The notes below the pieces were generated by a model that made no database searches, was not told where the DNA came from, and saw only the letters and a program-made list of their open reading frames with translations. This document shows positions 24,024 to 32,347 of a stretch of DNA of 32,862 nt, in pieces. Origin of the DNA: Bacteroidota bacterium. GTDB taxonomy: Bacteria > Bacteroidota > Bacteroidia > Bacteroidales > Tenuifilaceae. How positions within the stretch are numbered: position 1 is the first letter of the stretch; each line of letters begins with the position of its first letter. Made by a program: the position numbers and the translations under genes. The stretch lies in contig JAEXVC010000132.1 in the NCBI GenBank assembly GCA_023406715.1, positions 1 through 32,862 on the forward strand, written 5' to 3'.

Positions 24024-24032
24024 TTACTGAAT

Positions 24033-24063
24033 AAAAAACGCTGGAAAAATCCAGCGTTTTTTT
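24033..24063. terminator. Bidirectional rho-independent terminator
   Basis: Stem CGCTGG (24039-24044) with CCAGCG (24051-24056), loop AAAAAT, flanked by A6 on the left and T7 on the right. It serves convergent genes: the HTSHG lipoprotein ends at 24023 and the leftward YjbQ gene ends at 24065. Confidence 0.9.
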
Positions 24064-24064
24064 G

Positions 24065-24481
24065 TTATTCTCCTATAATCTTTACTAAAACTCTTTTACG
24101 GCGCATTCCGTCGAACTCACCGTAGAATATCTGTTCCCATGGCCCAAAATCGAGTTTGCCTTGGGTTATGGCAACAACCACTTCGCGCCCCATTATGGTG
24201 CGTTTTAGGTGAGCATCTGCATTATCTTCAAACCCGTTATGCTTATACTGAGAGTGAGGTTTTTCGGGTGCTAACTTTTCCAACCAAACCTCAAAATCGT
24301 GATGTAAACCGCTCTCATCATCATTAATAAATATGCTCGAAGTAATATGCATAGCATTTACCAATGCCATACCTTCCTTTATGCCACTTTCGGCAAGGCA
24401 TTTCTCTACATCACGGGTAATATTAATTAATTCACGACGTTTGCTGGTCTCAAACCACAACTCTTTCCGGTACGATTTCAT
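24065..24481 (-). CDS. YjbQ-family protein (UPF0047), copy 2
   Basis: A 138-aa member of the same family as the protein at 13313-13720, clearly diverged. Matching blocks are [17 protein letters not shown] (H45), [13 protein letters not shown] (H91) and [19 protein letters not shown]. It keeps the EFDG end typical of YjbQ, where copy 1 has EFRDDGG. It lies 29 nt downstream of the phosphohexomutase gene on the same strand and may be the last gene of the leftward sugar-nucleotide run. The function is as uncertain as for copy 1. Confidence 0.9.
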   Translation of the reverse strand: MKSYRKELWFETSKRRELINITRDVEKCLAESGIKEGMALVNAMHITSSIFINDDESGLHHDFEVWLEKLAPEKPHSQYKHNGFEDNADAHLKRTIMGREVVVAITQGKLDFGPWEQIFYGEFDGMRRKRVLVKIIGE

Positions 24482-24484
24482 TTT

Positions 24485-24532
24485 ACTTAATCTCCTAGTC
24501 TCTCAATAACTTATTTCTTAATCCCTAATTCC
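24485..24532. repeat. Drifting 8-nt periodic tract at a gene border
   Basis: Read in octads from 24485: ACTTAATC, TCCTAGTC, TCTCAATA, ACTTATTT, CTTAATCC, CTAATTCC. The period holds loosely across the gap and into the last codons of the phosphohexomutase gene (stop 24511-24513). Confidence 0.35.
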
Positions 24533-26259
24533 TCTACAATTCTTGCAATCTTTGCATCAAGTTCTTTAAGTTGATTTTCTAACTCCGATGCAGATTTAAG
24601 TTCACCTTTTACCCCAAAGTAGAATTTTATTTTGGGCTCTGTACCCGATGGACGAACCGATACCTTGGTACCATCCTCTGCAATAAATTGTAGAACATCG
24701 GATTTTGGTTGATTTATGCTCGAAATTTTTACTGTTGCAGTATCGGTTGTTTCCTGTTTTTGGTAATCGTGAACTGTTTTAACTTTTGAACCATCAATAC
24801 TTTTGGGTGGATTGGCTCTGTAATCCTTCATCATTTGAGCAATTTGCTCAACTCCATCCTTACCCTTTAAGGTTAATGATACAAGGTGTTCTTTGTATAA
24901 ACCAAATTCTTGGTAAATCTCCATCAAAATCTGGTAAACCGATTTTCCTTGGTCTTTAGCCCAGGCAGTAATCTCGGCAAACATAGCGCAACTAATTACA
25001 GCATCCTTATCGCGAACAAAATCGCCGCAAAGGTAACCGTAGCTTTCCTCTCCTCCGCCAATGAATGTTTTAACACCTTCCAACTCCCTGATTTTTTCGG
25101 CTATATACTTGAAACCTGTTAAAACCTCAAAGCAATCTACGTTGAACTTTTGGGCGATATCGGCCAGTAGGTCAGTGGTTACAATTGTTTTAACAATGTA
25201 TTCCTTCCCTTTTAGTTTACCGTTTTCCTTCCATTTACGGAGTAAGTAGTAAATAAGGATAGATGCGGCTTGGTTTCCGTTTAGTAGAATAAAATTTCCG
25301 TTGTTGTCTTTAACGCCAATTCCAACGCGGTCGGCGTCGGGGTCTGTAGCCATTACAATGTCGGCATCAATCTCATCGGCTTTCTCTAGTGCTAGTTTAA
25401 GAGCAGCAGACTCCTCTGGATTTGGTGAAACTACAGTTGGAAAGTTGCCATCAATCACATCTTGCTCAGGAATACTTGTAATGTTGGTAAAGCCAAATTT
25501 GTGTAAGGTTTTTGGGACCAACTCAACTCCTGTTCCGTGAATTGGAGTATAAACAATGGCGATATTCTTATTTTTCTTAATGATTTCGGGTGATAGTGAT
25601 AAGGTTGATAGCGTATTGATGAATATTTCGTCGGTTTGGCTACCAATAACACGTATTAAGTTTGAATCGCCGCTAAACTTAACCTCTGAAATATCTTTTA
25701 TAGACTGTACCTCGTTTATAATGTTTTTATCGTGAGGGGGAACAATTTGTCCACCATCTTCCCAGTAAACCTTGTACCCATTGTATTCCTTAGGATTATG
25801 CGATGCTGTAATTACAACTCCGCAATGGCACTTGTAGGTTCTAATGGCAAAGCTAAGCTCAGGAGTTGGGCGTAATGAGTCGAACAGGTAAACACGTATT
25901 CCATTTGCACTAAATACTTTAGAGGTGATATCGGCAAACTTCATGCTGTTGTTGCGTGAGTCGAATGCAATTGCAGCCCTAATTTCTGGCAAATGAGCAA
26001 ATTGCTTACGTAGGTAGTTGCAAAGCCCTTGTGTAGCAATACCTACGGTATATATATTCATTCGGTTTGTTCCAACACCCATAATTCCACGTAACCCACC
26101 AGTACCAAACTCCAAATCGCGGTAAAACGATTCAATCAGTTCGTTTACATCTTTATCTAATAGGTGCTGAACCTGTTCCCGAGTCTCCTTATCAAAAGCA
26201 GGATTAAGCCACTTTTGTGCTCTTTCTCTAACCTGTTTTTCAAGTTCTTGCTTTTCCAT
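24511..26259 (-). CDS. Phosphohexomutase (phosphoglucomutase/phosphomannomutase family)
   Basis: Interconverts hexose-6- and hexose-1-phosphate (alpha-D-phosphohexomutase superfamily), 582 aa, the long PGM2-like class. Catalytic phosphoserine S153 is in TASHNPKEYNGYK. Mg is held by D306, D308 and D310 in DPDADRVG. The sugar-binding loop is GGGEESYGYL (401-410), and the phosphate-binding loop RPSGTEPKIKFY is near the C-terminus. It lies downstream of rfbD on the same strand, 121 nt apart, with no clear promoter of its own; glucose-1-phosphate is the precursor of both dTDP-rhamnose and UDP-glucuronate. Substrate (glucose or mannose) not resolved. Confidence 0.93.
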   Translation of the reverse strand: MEKQELEKQVRERAQKWLNPAFDKETREQVQHLLDKDVNELIESFYRDLEFGTGGLRGIMGVGTNRMNIYTVGIATQGLCNYLRKQFAHLPEIRAAIAFDSRNNSMKFADITSKVFSANGIRVYLFDSLRPTPELSFAIRTYKCHCGVVITASHNPKEYNGYKVYWEDGGQIVPPHDKNIINEVQSIKDISEVKFSGDSNLIRVIGSQTDEIFINTLSTLSLSPEIIKKNKNIAIVYTPIHGTGVELVPKTLHKFGFTNITSIPEQDVIDGNFPTVVSPNPEESAALKLALEKADEIDADIVMATDPDADRVGIGVKDNNGNFILLNGNQAASILIYYLLRKWKENGKLKGKEYIVKTIVTTDLLADIAQKFNVDCFEVLTGFKYIAEKIRELEGVKTFIGGGEESYGYLCGDFVRDKDAVISCAMFAEITAWAKDQGKSVYQILMEIYQEFGLYKEHLVSLTLKGKDGVEQIAQMMKDYRANPPKSIDGSKVKTVHDYQKQETTDTATVKISSINQPKSDVLQFIAEDGTKVSVRPSGTEPKIKFYFGVKGELKSASELENQLKELDAKIARIVEELGIKK

Positions 26260-26342
26260 AGTTTTGGGTATTATATTGTGGGGTAATAAGTTATTAAGTT
26301 CTTGGTAAAATGAGTGAAAGGATTGATGTTTTTGTTAAAATT

Positions 26343-26382
26343 CTCCAATTACCTAATTTCCAAATTGACTAATCTTCAAATT
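26343..26382. repeat. Drifting 8-nt periodic tract before rfbD stop
   Basis: Octads CTCCAATT, ACCTAATT, TCCAAATT, GACTAATC, TTCAAATT run in phase from 26343 to the rfbD stop codon (26381-26383). Same 8-nt phase as the tracts at 1.4, 17.0 and 24.5 kb, with a different motif. Confidence 0.5.
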
Positions 26383-27250
26383 ATCTCAATTGTTTCAGGC
26401 ATTCAATAAGACTATCACGCCAATAAGGTGTTGCAACACTATACAAGTTACGAATTTTTTGTTTATTCATCACACTATATTGAGGTCGAACTGCAAGGGT
26501 AGGGTAGTCCTTTGTTTCAATTGGATTAACCTTACAGTTTAAGTTTGACAGCGATACAATTTCGTAAGCAAAGTCGAACCAACTGCAAACCCCTTCGTTG
26601 GAGTAGTGGAATATTTCTGGTTTAAAGTCTTCAGTTCCTTTATCAGCAATCCGAAGGATAGTTTTTGCTAAGTCGTGAGCCCAGGTAGGTGTTCCTGTTT
26701 GGTCGAAAACCACACCAAGTTCTGGCTTTATCGCCCCGTGTTTTAGAATTGTTTTTACAAAGTTATTTCCGTAAGCGGAGTAAAGCCACGATGTGCGTAT
26801 AACCATTCCTACACCCGATTTTAAAACATTCTGTTCGCCAATCAGTTTAGTTTTTCCATATGTAGATTGTGGATTAACAGCAGAATCTTCGTTGTAAGGT
26901 GTGTTTGCTTTACCATCAAAAACATAATCGGTGGAAACATGGATTAATTTAGCTCCATACTTTTTGCAAGCATCGGCTAGGATTTTTGGTGCAATTGCAT
27001 TTATTAGATTTGCTTGAGTTTCTTCTTGCTCTGCTTTATCTACTGCTGTATACGCTGCACAATTTATAAGGAAAGAGGGCTTTAGTTCATCCAATGTTTT
27101 TTCAACACTCTCAGCAATAGTTATGTCTAATTCCTGAAAGTCAGTAAAAATAAAGTTGAAATGAGGATAACTATTATGTAAACCTCTTATCTCTGTTCCT
27201 AGTTGTCCATTTGCACCAGTAACCAGAATATTTTTAGTGGATGCTGCCAT
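26381..27250 (-). CDS. rfbD: dTDP-4-dehydrorhamnose reductase
   Basis: Last step of dTDP-L-rhamnose synthesis: NAD(P)H reduction of dTDP-4-keto-rhamnose. It has 289 aa, the usual length. The Rossmann motif GANGQLGTE is at 12-20, and the RmlD marks NCAAYTAVDKAE (63-74) and STDYVFDG (106-113) are present. Catalytic Y131-x3-K135 is in STYGKTKLIGE. The start at 27250 overlaps the end of rfbC by 17 nt, so the two are translationally coupled. Confidence 0.95.
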   Translation of the reverse strand: MAASTKNILVTGANGQLGTEIRGLHNSYPHFNFIFTDFQELDITIAESVEKTLDELKPSFLINCAAYTAVDKAEQEETQANLINAIAPKILADACKKYGAKLIHVSTDYVFDGKANTPYNEDSAVNPQSTYGKTKLIGEQNVLKSGVGMVIRTSWLYSAYGNNFVKTILKHGAIKPELGVVFDQTGTPTWAHDLAKTILRIADKGTEDFKPEIFHYSNEGVCSWFDFAYEIVSLSNLNCKVNPIETKDYPTLAVRPQYSVMNKQKIRNLYSVATPYWRDSLIECLKQLR

Positions 27251-27800
27251 ACAGAAAATTCATTTCGGCATTTACTAATTCAGGATGCACTTTATCTTTT
27301 GAAGATACTGTTGCTTTTTCGTTATCAATTTTCCAGTCTATTCCAAGTTTTTCGTCATTGTAACGTATTCCACGTTCCGCTTCGGGATTGTATAACTCAT
27401 CGCATTTGTATGAAACAATAGCAGTTTCACTTAATACAGAGAAACCATGTGCAAATCCTTTCGGCACTAGTAGTTGGGTTTTGTTTTCCGAAGAAAGTTC
27501 AATGGAGAAATATTTGCCAAACGTAGGAGAATTTTGACGAATGTCAACAACCACATCTAATATTCTACCACTAATAACTCTCACAAGTTTGGTTTGAGCG
27601 TATGGCGAGAGTTGATAGTGTAGCCCTCTAATCACACCGTATGATGATTTTGATTCATTATCCTGAATAAATATCATATCAACTCCTGATTCTTTATATT
27701 TCATTGAGTTGAAACTTTCAAAAAAATATCCTCTACTATCCTCAAAAACCTTTGGCTCGATAATTAAGAGGTCAGAAAAGTCTGTTTTAATAACCTTCAT
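27234..27800 (-). CDS. rfbC: dTDP-4-dehydrorhamnose 3,5-epimerase
   Basis: Epimerises dTDP-4-keto-6-deoxyglucose at C3 and C5, 188 aa. It is a cupin-like barrel with catalytic base H61 (VIRGLHYQ) and proposed acid Y131 (SYKCDE). Family marks are DSRGYFFESF, VDIRQNSPTFGKY and VPKGFAHGF. It lies 9 nt downstream of the decarboxylase-like gene and overlaps rfbD by 17 nt, so the three form one operon. Confidence 0.95.
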   Translation of the reverse strand: MKVIKTDFSDLLIIEPKVFEDSRGYFFESFNSMKYKESGVDMIFIQDNESKSSYGVIRGLHYQLSPYAQTKLVRVISGRILDVVVDIRQNSPTFGKYFSIELSSENKTQLLVPKGFAHGFSVLSETAIVSYKCDELYNPEAERGIRYNDEKLGIDWKIDNEKATVSSKDKVHPELVNAEMNFLYGSIH

Positions 27801-27809
27801 AAATTATAA

Positions 27810-28751
27810 TTATTTTTTCAGATGTTTTCTAAAATACTCTATAGTGTGAACAAGCCCCTCATCCAATTTAACCTTTGGTTCCCATCCATTTAGGTGTTTT
27901 TTTGCAATAGAAATATTTGGTTGACGTTGTGTTGGGTCATCCTTAGGGAGAGGAAGATAGACTAATTCAGATTTACTGCCCGTCAACTTTATGACTTTTT
28001 CAGCCAGTTCTAGCATCGTAAATTCTGCAGGATTACCAAGGTTTACTGGGCCTGTAAAGTCATCTGGAGTGTTCATTAGGCGAATAAACCCTTCAATTAA
28101 ATCGTCAACATACTGGAAACTACGGGTCTGCTTACCATCTCCAAAAATGGTTATGTTTTGGTTATTGAGTGCTTGGACAATAAAATTGGATACTACGCGT
28201 CCATCGTTAGGGCTCATACGAGGCCCATAAGTATTGAATATTCGGGCAATTTTAATCCTAACCTTATTTTGCTCGTGATAGTTTACAAATAGTGTTTCCG
28301 CACAACGTTTTCCTTCATCGTAGCATGAGCGAGGTCCAATTGGGTTTACGTTTCCCCAGTAACTTTCTATCTGAGGATGAACCAATGGGTCGCCATATAC
28401 CTCGCTGGTTGATGCTTGAAGCACTTTGGCTTTAATACGTTTAGCCAAACCAAGCATATTTATTGCCCCCATAACAGAGGTTTTAACCGTTTTGATAGGG
28501 TTGTATTGGTAGTGAATAGGAGAGGCTGGGCATGCAAGGTTGTAAATCTCATCTACTTCTGCGTAGTAAGGTACAGTGACATCGTGGCGAACTAGTTCAA
28601 AATAGGGATTGTCTAGAAGATGAACCACGTTGGATTTGGATCCAGTAAAGTAGTTATCCAAGCAAATAACCTCATTCCCTTCGGAAAGTAATCGTTCACA
28701 AAGGTGCGAGCCCAAAAAACCAGCACCACCTGTTACAAGTATTCGTTTCAT
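27810..28751 (-). CDS. UDP-glucuronate decarboxylase-like extended SDR
   Basis: A 313-aa extended short-chain dehydrogenase that matches UDP-xylose synthase (UXS): oxidative decarboxylation of UDP-glucuronate to UDP-xylose with bound NAD. Visible are [10 protein letters not shown] (8-17), [12 protein letters not shown] (74-85), STSEVYGDP (114-122), SCYDEGKR with catalytic Y144 and K148 (142-149) and NTYGPRM. The PASPxxY and SCYDEGKR strings are characteristic of UXS rather than RfbB or GalE. First gene of the operon with rfbC and rfbD; no UDP-glucose dehydrogenase gene is in the window. Confidence 0.9.
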   Translation of the reverse strand: MKRILVTGGAGFLGSHLCERLLSEGNEVICLDNYFTGSKSNVVHLLDNPYFELVRHDVTVPYYAEVDEIYNLACPASPIHYQYNPIKTVKTSVMGAINMLGLAKRIKAKVLQASTSEVYGDPLVHPQIESYWGNVNPIGPRSCYDEGKRCAETLFVNYHEQNKVRIKIARIFNTYGPRMSPNDGRVVSNFIVQALNNQNITIFGDGKQTRSFQYVDDLIEGFIRLMNTPDDFTGPVNLGNPAEFTMLELAEKVIKLTGSKSELVYLPLPKDDPTQRQPNISIAKKHLNGWEPKVKLDEGLVHTIEYFRKHLKK

Positions 28752-28807
28752 AAAACTCGTTGTTAATGTTTGAATTAGGTGATATTTATCATCCTATAAT
28801 TGAATTT

Positions 28808-28815
28808 CAAATGTA
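28808..28815 (-). promoter_or_regulatory. -7 promoter box of the uxs-rfbCD operon
   Basis: Minus-strand TACATTTG matches TAnnTTTG, 56 nt before the start codon at 28751. No -33 element recognised. Confidence 0.45.
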
Positions 28816-28945
28816 ACTCTTAATTTTTTATTTTCCTATTTCTATTAGTGCTTCATGATTGCTGAATTGTTAAGTTATGTCTACTTTTAATTAGCGAAAT
28901 CAATAAAAAATTTTAACATTATTTCCTAGAAATGATAAAGTTATG

Positions 28946-28953
28946 TATTTTTG
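28946..28953 (+). promoter_or_regulatory. -7 promoter box of rpsA
   Basis: TATTTTTG matches TAnnTTTG; a partial -33 (TTTC at 28922-28925) lies 20 nt upstream. Leader of about 50 nt before ATG 29009, AT-rich and without a Shine-Dalgarno sequence. Confidence 0.6.
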
Positions 28954-29008
28954 CAATCTGTTTTATTTTTACAAATAATGTCTAACTAATTAACAATTAG
29001 GTAATTTA

Positions 29009-30856
29009 ATGATTAATCAAGATGAAAATGCTGCAAAAGAAGCGGCGCTAAATGCAAAATCTGCAAACGCAGGTTTAGAAAATTTCGATTGGGAATCGTA
29101 TGCAGAGGATGCAATCTATTCCAAAGACCAACGCAATGAGTTGGAAACAATGTACAATCAAACTCTTTCCACCATTGGTGAGAATGAGGTTGTTGAGGGT
29201 ACAGTAATTGCAATGACTAAGCGTGAGGTATTTATCAACATCGGATACAAATCAGAAGGTGTTGTTACTATCAGCGAATTTCGCTACAATCCTGAATTAA
29301 AGATTGGCGAAAAAGTTGAGGTTTATGTTGAAAACCCTGAAGATAAAAAGGGTCAACTAGTTCTTTCTCACAAAAAAGCACGCGCTCTTCGTTCTTGGGA
29401 TCGCGTTAATTCAGCTCTTGAGAAAGACGAAATTATTAAGGGTTACATCAAGTGCAGAACTAAGGGTGGTATGATTGTGGACGTATTCGGTATTGAGGCG
29501 TTCTTACCAGGTTCTCAAATTGATGTTAAGCCTATTCGCGATTACGATATCTTTGTTGGTAAAACAATGGAATTCAAGGTTGTTAAGATCAACCAAGAGT
29601 ACAAAAACGTTGTTGTTTCTCACAAGGCTCTTATTGAGGCTGAACTTGAGCAACAGAAGAAAGATATCATTGCTAAACTTGAAAAAGGACAGGTTCTTGA
29701 AGGAACCGTTAAGAATATTACCAGCTACGGTGTGTTCATCGATTTGGGCGGCGTAGATGGTCTTATCCACATTACCGATCTATCTTGGGGTCGCGTAAAT
29801 CATCCAGAGGAAGTTGTTCAACTAGATCAGAAGTTGAATGTTGTTATCCTTGATTTCGATGATTCTAAGAAGCGTATCGCTCTTGGTCTAAAACAATTAA
29901 CTTCTCATCCTTGGGATTCACTTGATACAAATCTTAAGGTTGGCGATGTAGTTAAAGGTAAAGTAGTTGTTATTGCAGACTATGGCGCATTTGTTGAAAT
30001 TGCAACTGGTGTTGAAGGTTTAATTCACGTTTCTGAAATGTCGTGGAGTCAGCACTTACGTAGCGCTCAGGAATTCCTAAAAGTTGGTGATACTGTTGAT
30101 GCTCAAATCTTAACTCTCGATCGCGATGAGCGTAAGATGTCTCTCGGTATGAAACAACTAAGAAACGATCCTTGGGATAAAATTGAGGAGAGATACCCTG
30201 TTAACTCAAAGCACACAGCTAAAGTTCGCAACTTCACCACATTTGGTGTATTTGTTGAGATTGAAGAGGGTGTTGACGGGTTAATCCACATTTCTGACCT
30301 AAGCTGGACTAAGAAAATCAAACACCCAGCAGAATTCACAACTGTTGGTGCTGAGATTGAAGTTGTTGTTCTAGAAATCGATAAAGAGAACCGTCGTTTA
30401 AGTCTAGGTCACAAACAACTTGAGGAAAATCCTTGGGATGTATTCGAAACTTTATTCACTGTTGATTCTGTTCACGAAGGTACCATCACCGATATTTTCG
30501 ATAAAGGTGCTGTTGTAGCTCTACAATATGGTGTTGAAGGTTTTGTTACTCCAAAACATTTAACTAAAGAGGATGGTAGCCAAGCTAAAGTTGATGAGAA
30601 ATTAGAGTTTAAGGTAATTGAATTCAACAAAGCAGCTAAACGCATTATCCTTTCGCATAGCAGGATTTTCGAGGACGACAAGAAGGTTGAAGATAAGGGA
30701 GAAAAAAAATCTAAGGCATCAACCACACAAAAAGCTGTAAAAAAGTTGAAAGCTAACTTAGAAAAGACTACCTTAGGGGATATATCTGAACTAGCAGCTT
30801 TAAAATCGGAACTTGAAGAAAATCAAAAGAAAGACGATTCAAAGGCTAGTGAATAG
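29009..30856 (+). CDS. rpsA: 30S ribosomal protein S1
   Basis: RNA-binding ribosomal protein that helps load mRNA on the 30S subunit, 615 aa, slightly longer than E. coli S1 (557). Six S1 domains are seen, starting near residues 60 (VVEGTVIAMTKREVFINIG), 143 (IKGYIKCRTKGGMIVDVFG), 230 (LEGTVKNITSYGVFIDLGG), 315 (VKGKVVVIADYGAFVEI), 400 (TAKVRNFTTFGVFVEI) and 489 (HEGTITDIFDKGAVVAL). An acidic N-terminal extension (DENAAKEAALN) and a Lys/Glu-rich C-terminal tail of about 60 residues flank them. First gene of an operon with a STAS protein and rnz. S1 is of interest in Bacteroidota, where initiation rarely uses Shine-Dalgarno pairing. Confidence 0.96.
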   Translation: MINQDENAAKEAALNAKSANAGLENFDWESYAEDAIYSKDQRNELETMYNQTLSTIGENEVVEGTVIAMTKREVFINIGYKSEGVVTISEFRYNPELKIGEKVEVYVENPEDKKGQLVLSHKKARALRSWDRVNSALEKDEIIKGYIKCRTKGGMIVDVFGIEAFLPGSQIDVKPIRDYDIFVGKTMEFKVVKINQEYKNVVVSHKALIEAELEQQKKDIIAKLEKGQVLEGTVKNITSYGVFIDLGGVDGLIHITDLSWGRVNHPEEVVQLDQKLNVVILDFDDSKKRIALGLKQLTSHPWDSLDTNLKVGDVVKGKVVVIADYGAFVEIATGVEGLIHVSEMSWSQHLRSAQEFLKVGDTVDAQILTLDRDERKMSLGMKQLRNDPWDKIEERYPVNSKHTAKVRNFTTFGVFVEIEEGVDGLIHISDLSWTKKIKHPAEFTTVGAEIEVVVLEIDKENRRLSLGHKQLEENPWDVFETLFTVDSVHEGTITDIFDKGAVVALQYGVEGFVTPKHLTKEDGSQAKVDEKLEFKVIEFNKAAKRIILSHSRIFEDDKKVEDKGEKKSKASTTQKAVKKLKANLEKTTLGDISELAALKSELEENQKKDDSKASE

Positions 30857-30886
30857 TTACATTGTTTAACCTTAATCCTGATAGCA

Positions 30887-31249
30887 ATGGAATTTAAAAT
30901 TGAAAAGCTGGAGAAACACACCCTGATAGAGGTGCTTGAAGAAAAACTTGATACCAATATTGCTCCAAGTCTAAAATCCGAATTAGTTCTTATTTCGGGA
31001 AATGGCGAACGTAATATAGTACTCGATCTCAGCAGCTGTCGCTATTGCGATTCATCAGGGTTAAGTGCAATACTTGTAGCCAATAGGTTATGCAAGAATG
31101 CTGGTGGTACATTTGTACTTACAGGTCTTACCGATGCGGTTGAGCGTCTTATCACCATCTCTCAACTTGATACTGTTTTGAACATTGCCTATTCAAGGGA
31201 TGAGGCATTGCAGTTTATCGTTAAAGCTGAAAATGAAACTCAGAAGTGA
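30887..31249 (+). CDS. STAS-domain protein (anti-sigma factor antagonist type)
   Basis: A 120-aa single STAS domain like SpoIIAA/RsbV, which control partner kinases by phosphorylation of a serine. The phospho-site region is CDSSGLSAIL with candidate S57 (or S56); preceding strand NIVLDLSSCRY. No RsbW/SpoIIAB-type kinase or sigma factor gene is next to it. It starts 30 nt after rpsA and its stop overlaps the rnz start (GTGA), so it is translated together with RNase Z. The partner is unknown. Confidence 0.9.
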   Translation: MEFKIEKLEKHTLIEVLEEKLDTNIAPSLKSELVLISGNGERNIVLDLSSCRYCDSSGLSAILVANRLCKNAGGTFVLTGLTDAVERLITISQLDTVLNIAYSRDEALQFIVKAENETQK

Positions 31250-32178
31250 CATTCTCTGTAACTATTCTGGGCAGTAGTTCTGCATTACCTACAGCAAATA
31301 GATTTCCATCCGCTCATGTGATTAATTCGCATGAGCGGTTGTTTTTGGTGGATTGCGCCGAGGGAACACAAATTCAACTTCGACGTTACCATCAAAAAAT
31401 GAATCGTATAAACCATATCTTTCTTTCGCATCTTCATGGTGATCATGTTTTGGGGGTATTTGGATTAATATCAACCTTTAATCTTTTAGGAAGAACAACA
31501 CCCCTTAATATATATGCTCACCCAGATTTTGAGGAAATTCTCAACACAAATGTGCGTTTCTTTAATGATAGAATGTCGTTTCAGGTTCTATTTCATCCTT
31601 TAAATTCTAGCATTGTTGAAACTTTATATGAGGATAAGCATCTAACTGTTTCTACACTACCATTAAGGCATCGAATGCCCACTGTGGGTTTTCTTTTCAA
31701 GGAAAAGCAGCAACTCCCAAATGTTCATAAGAGTTTAATTAGTAAATATTCTATTGGTTTAGCCGATATCGTTAGGATAAAGAATGGCGAGGATTTTATT
31801 ACCCATTCGGGTGACGTAATACCAAACTCTGAGTTAACATTCCAAAGTCATATTCCCCGTTCGTATGCGTATTGCTCCGATACTTTCTACAGCGAACGAT
31901 TAGTCGGTTTAGTTAAGGATGTAGATTTGCTTTACCACGAGGCAACCTTTTTGAGTAAGGATATAAATTTAGCAAAGCAAACCGGTCACTCAACCGCAGC
32001 ACAAGCCGCAACCGTAGCACAGAAAGCAAATGCGGAAAAGTTGATTATTGGTCATTTCTCATCGCGTTATAAAAATGCACTTCAGCACGAAGTTGAGGCT
32101 CGCGAAATATTCCCTAATACTTTTGCAGTAGAGGATGGTCAAGTTTACGAAATAGTTGAGAAAACAGCTCTTCTGTAA
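31246..32178 (+). CDS. rnz: Ribonuclease Z
   Basis: Zinc-dependent endonuclease that trims the 3' end of tRNA precursors, 310 aa, the short RNase Z (ElaC) form. It has the metallo-beta-lactamase fold with H62-x-H64-x-D66-H67 in SHLHGDH. Further ligands are in LPLRHRMPTVGFLF, YCSDTFY and IIGHFSSRY, and the start VTILGSSSALPT is typical. The start must be GTG 31246: an in-frame stop (TGA 31234-31236) lies just upstream and no ATG comes between. GTG overlaps the STAS stop by 4 nt. Confidence 0.95.
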   Translation: MTFSVTILGSSSALPTANRFPSAHVINSHERLFLVDCAEGTQIQLRRYHQKMNRINHIFLSHLHGDHVLGVFGLISTFNLLGRTTPLNIYAHPDFEEILNTNVRFFNDRMSFQVLFHPLNSSIVETLYEDKHLTVSTLPLRHRMPTVGFLFKEKQQLPNVHKSLISKYSIGLADIVRIKNGEDFITHSGDVIPNSELTFQSHIPRSYAYCSDTFYSERLVGLVKDVDLLYHEATFLSKDINLAKQTGHSTAAQAATVAQKANAEKLIIGHFSSRYKNALQHEVEAREIFPNTFAVEDGQVYEIVEKTALL

Positions 32179-32317
32179 AATTCACAAGTAAATTCTTGTA
32201 ATATCTCCTTGATATCTTTACTTCCATTTTCTCAGCTACAAACTTCTCATTCTGTCAATTTTTGTTATAATTCGCAAAGCATCTGCTTAAAGCATAGGTG
32301 TATTCAGCTTTATTTAC

Positions 32318-32325
32318 TACCTTTG
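32318..32325 (+). promoter_or_regulatory. -7 promoter box of guaA
   Basis: TACCTTTG matches TAnnTTTG, 22 nt before ATG 32348. No -33 element recognised and no purine-riboswitch-like fold in the 169-nt gap after rnz. Confidence 0.55.
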
Positions 32326-32347
32326 CAAAACTGTAAAATTTTTACCG

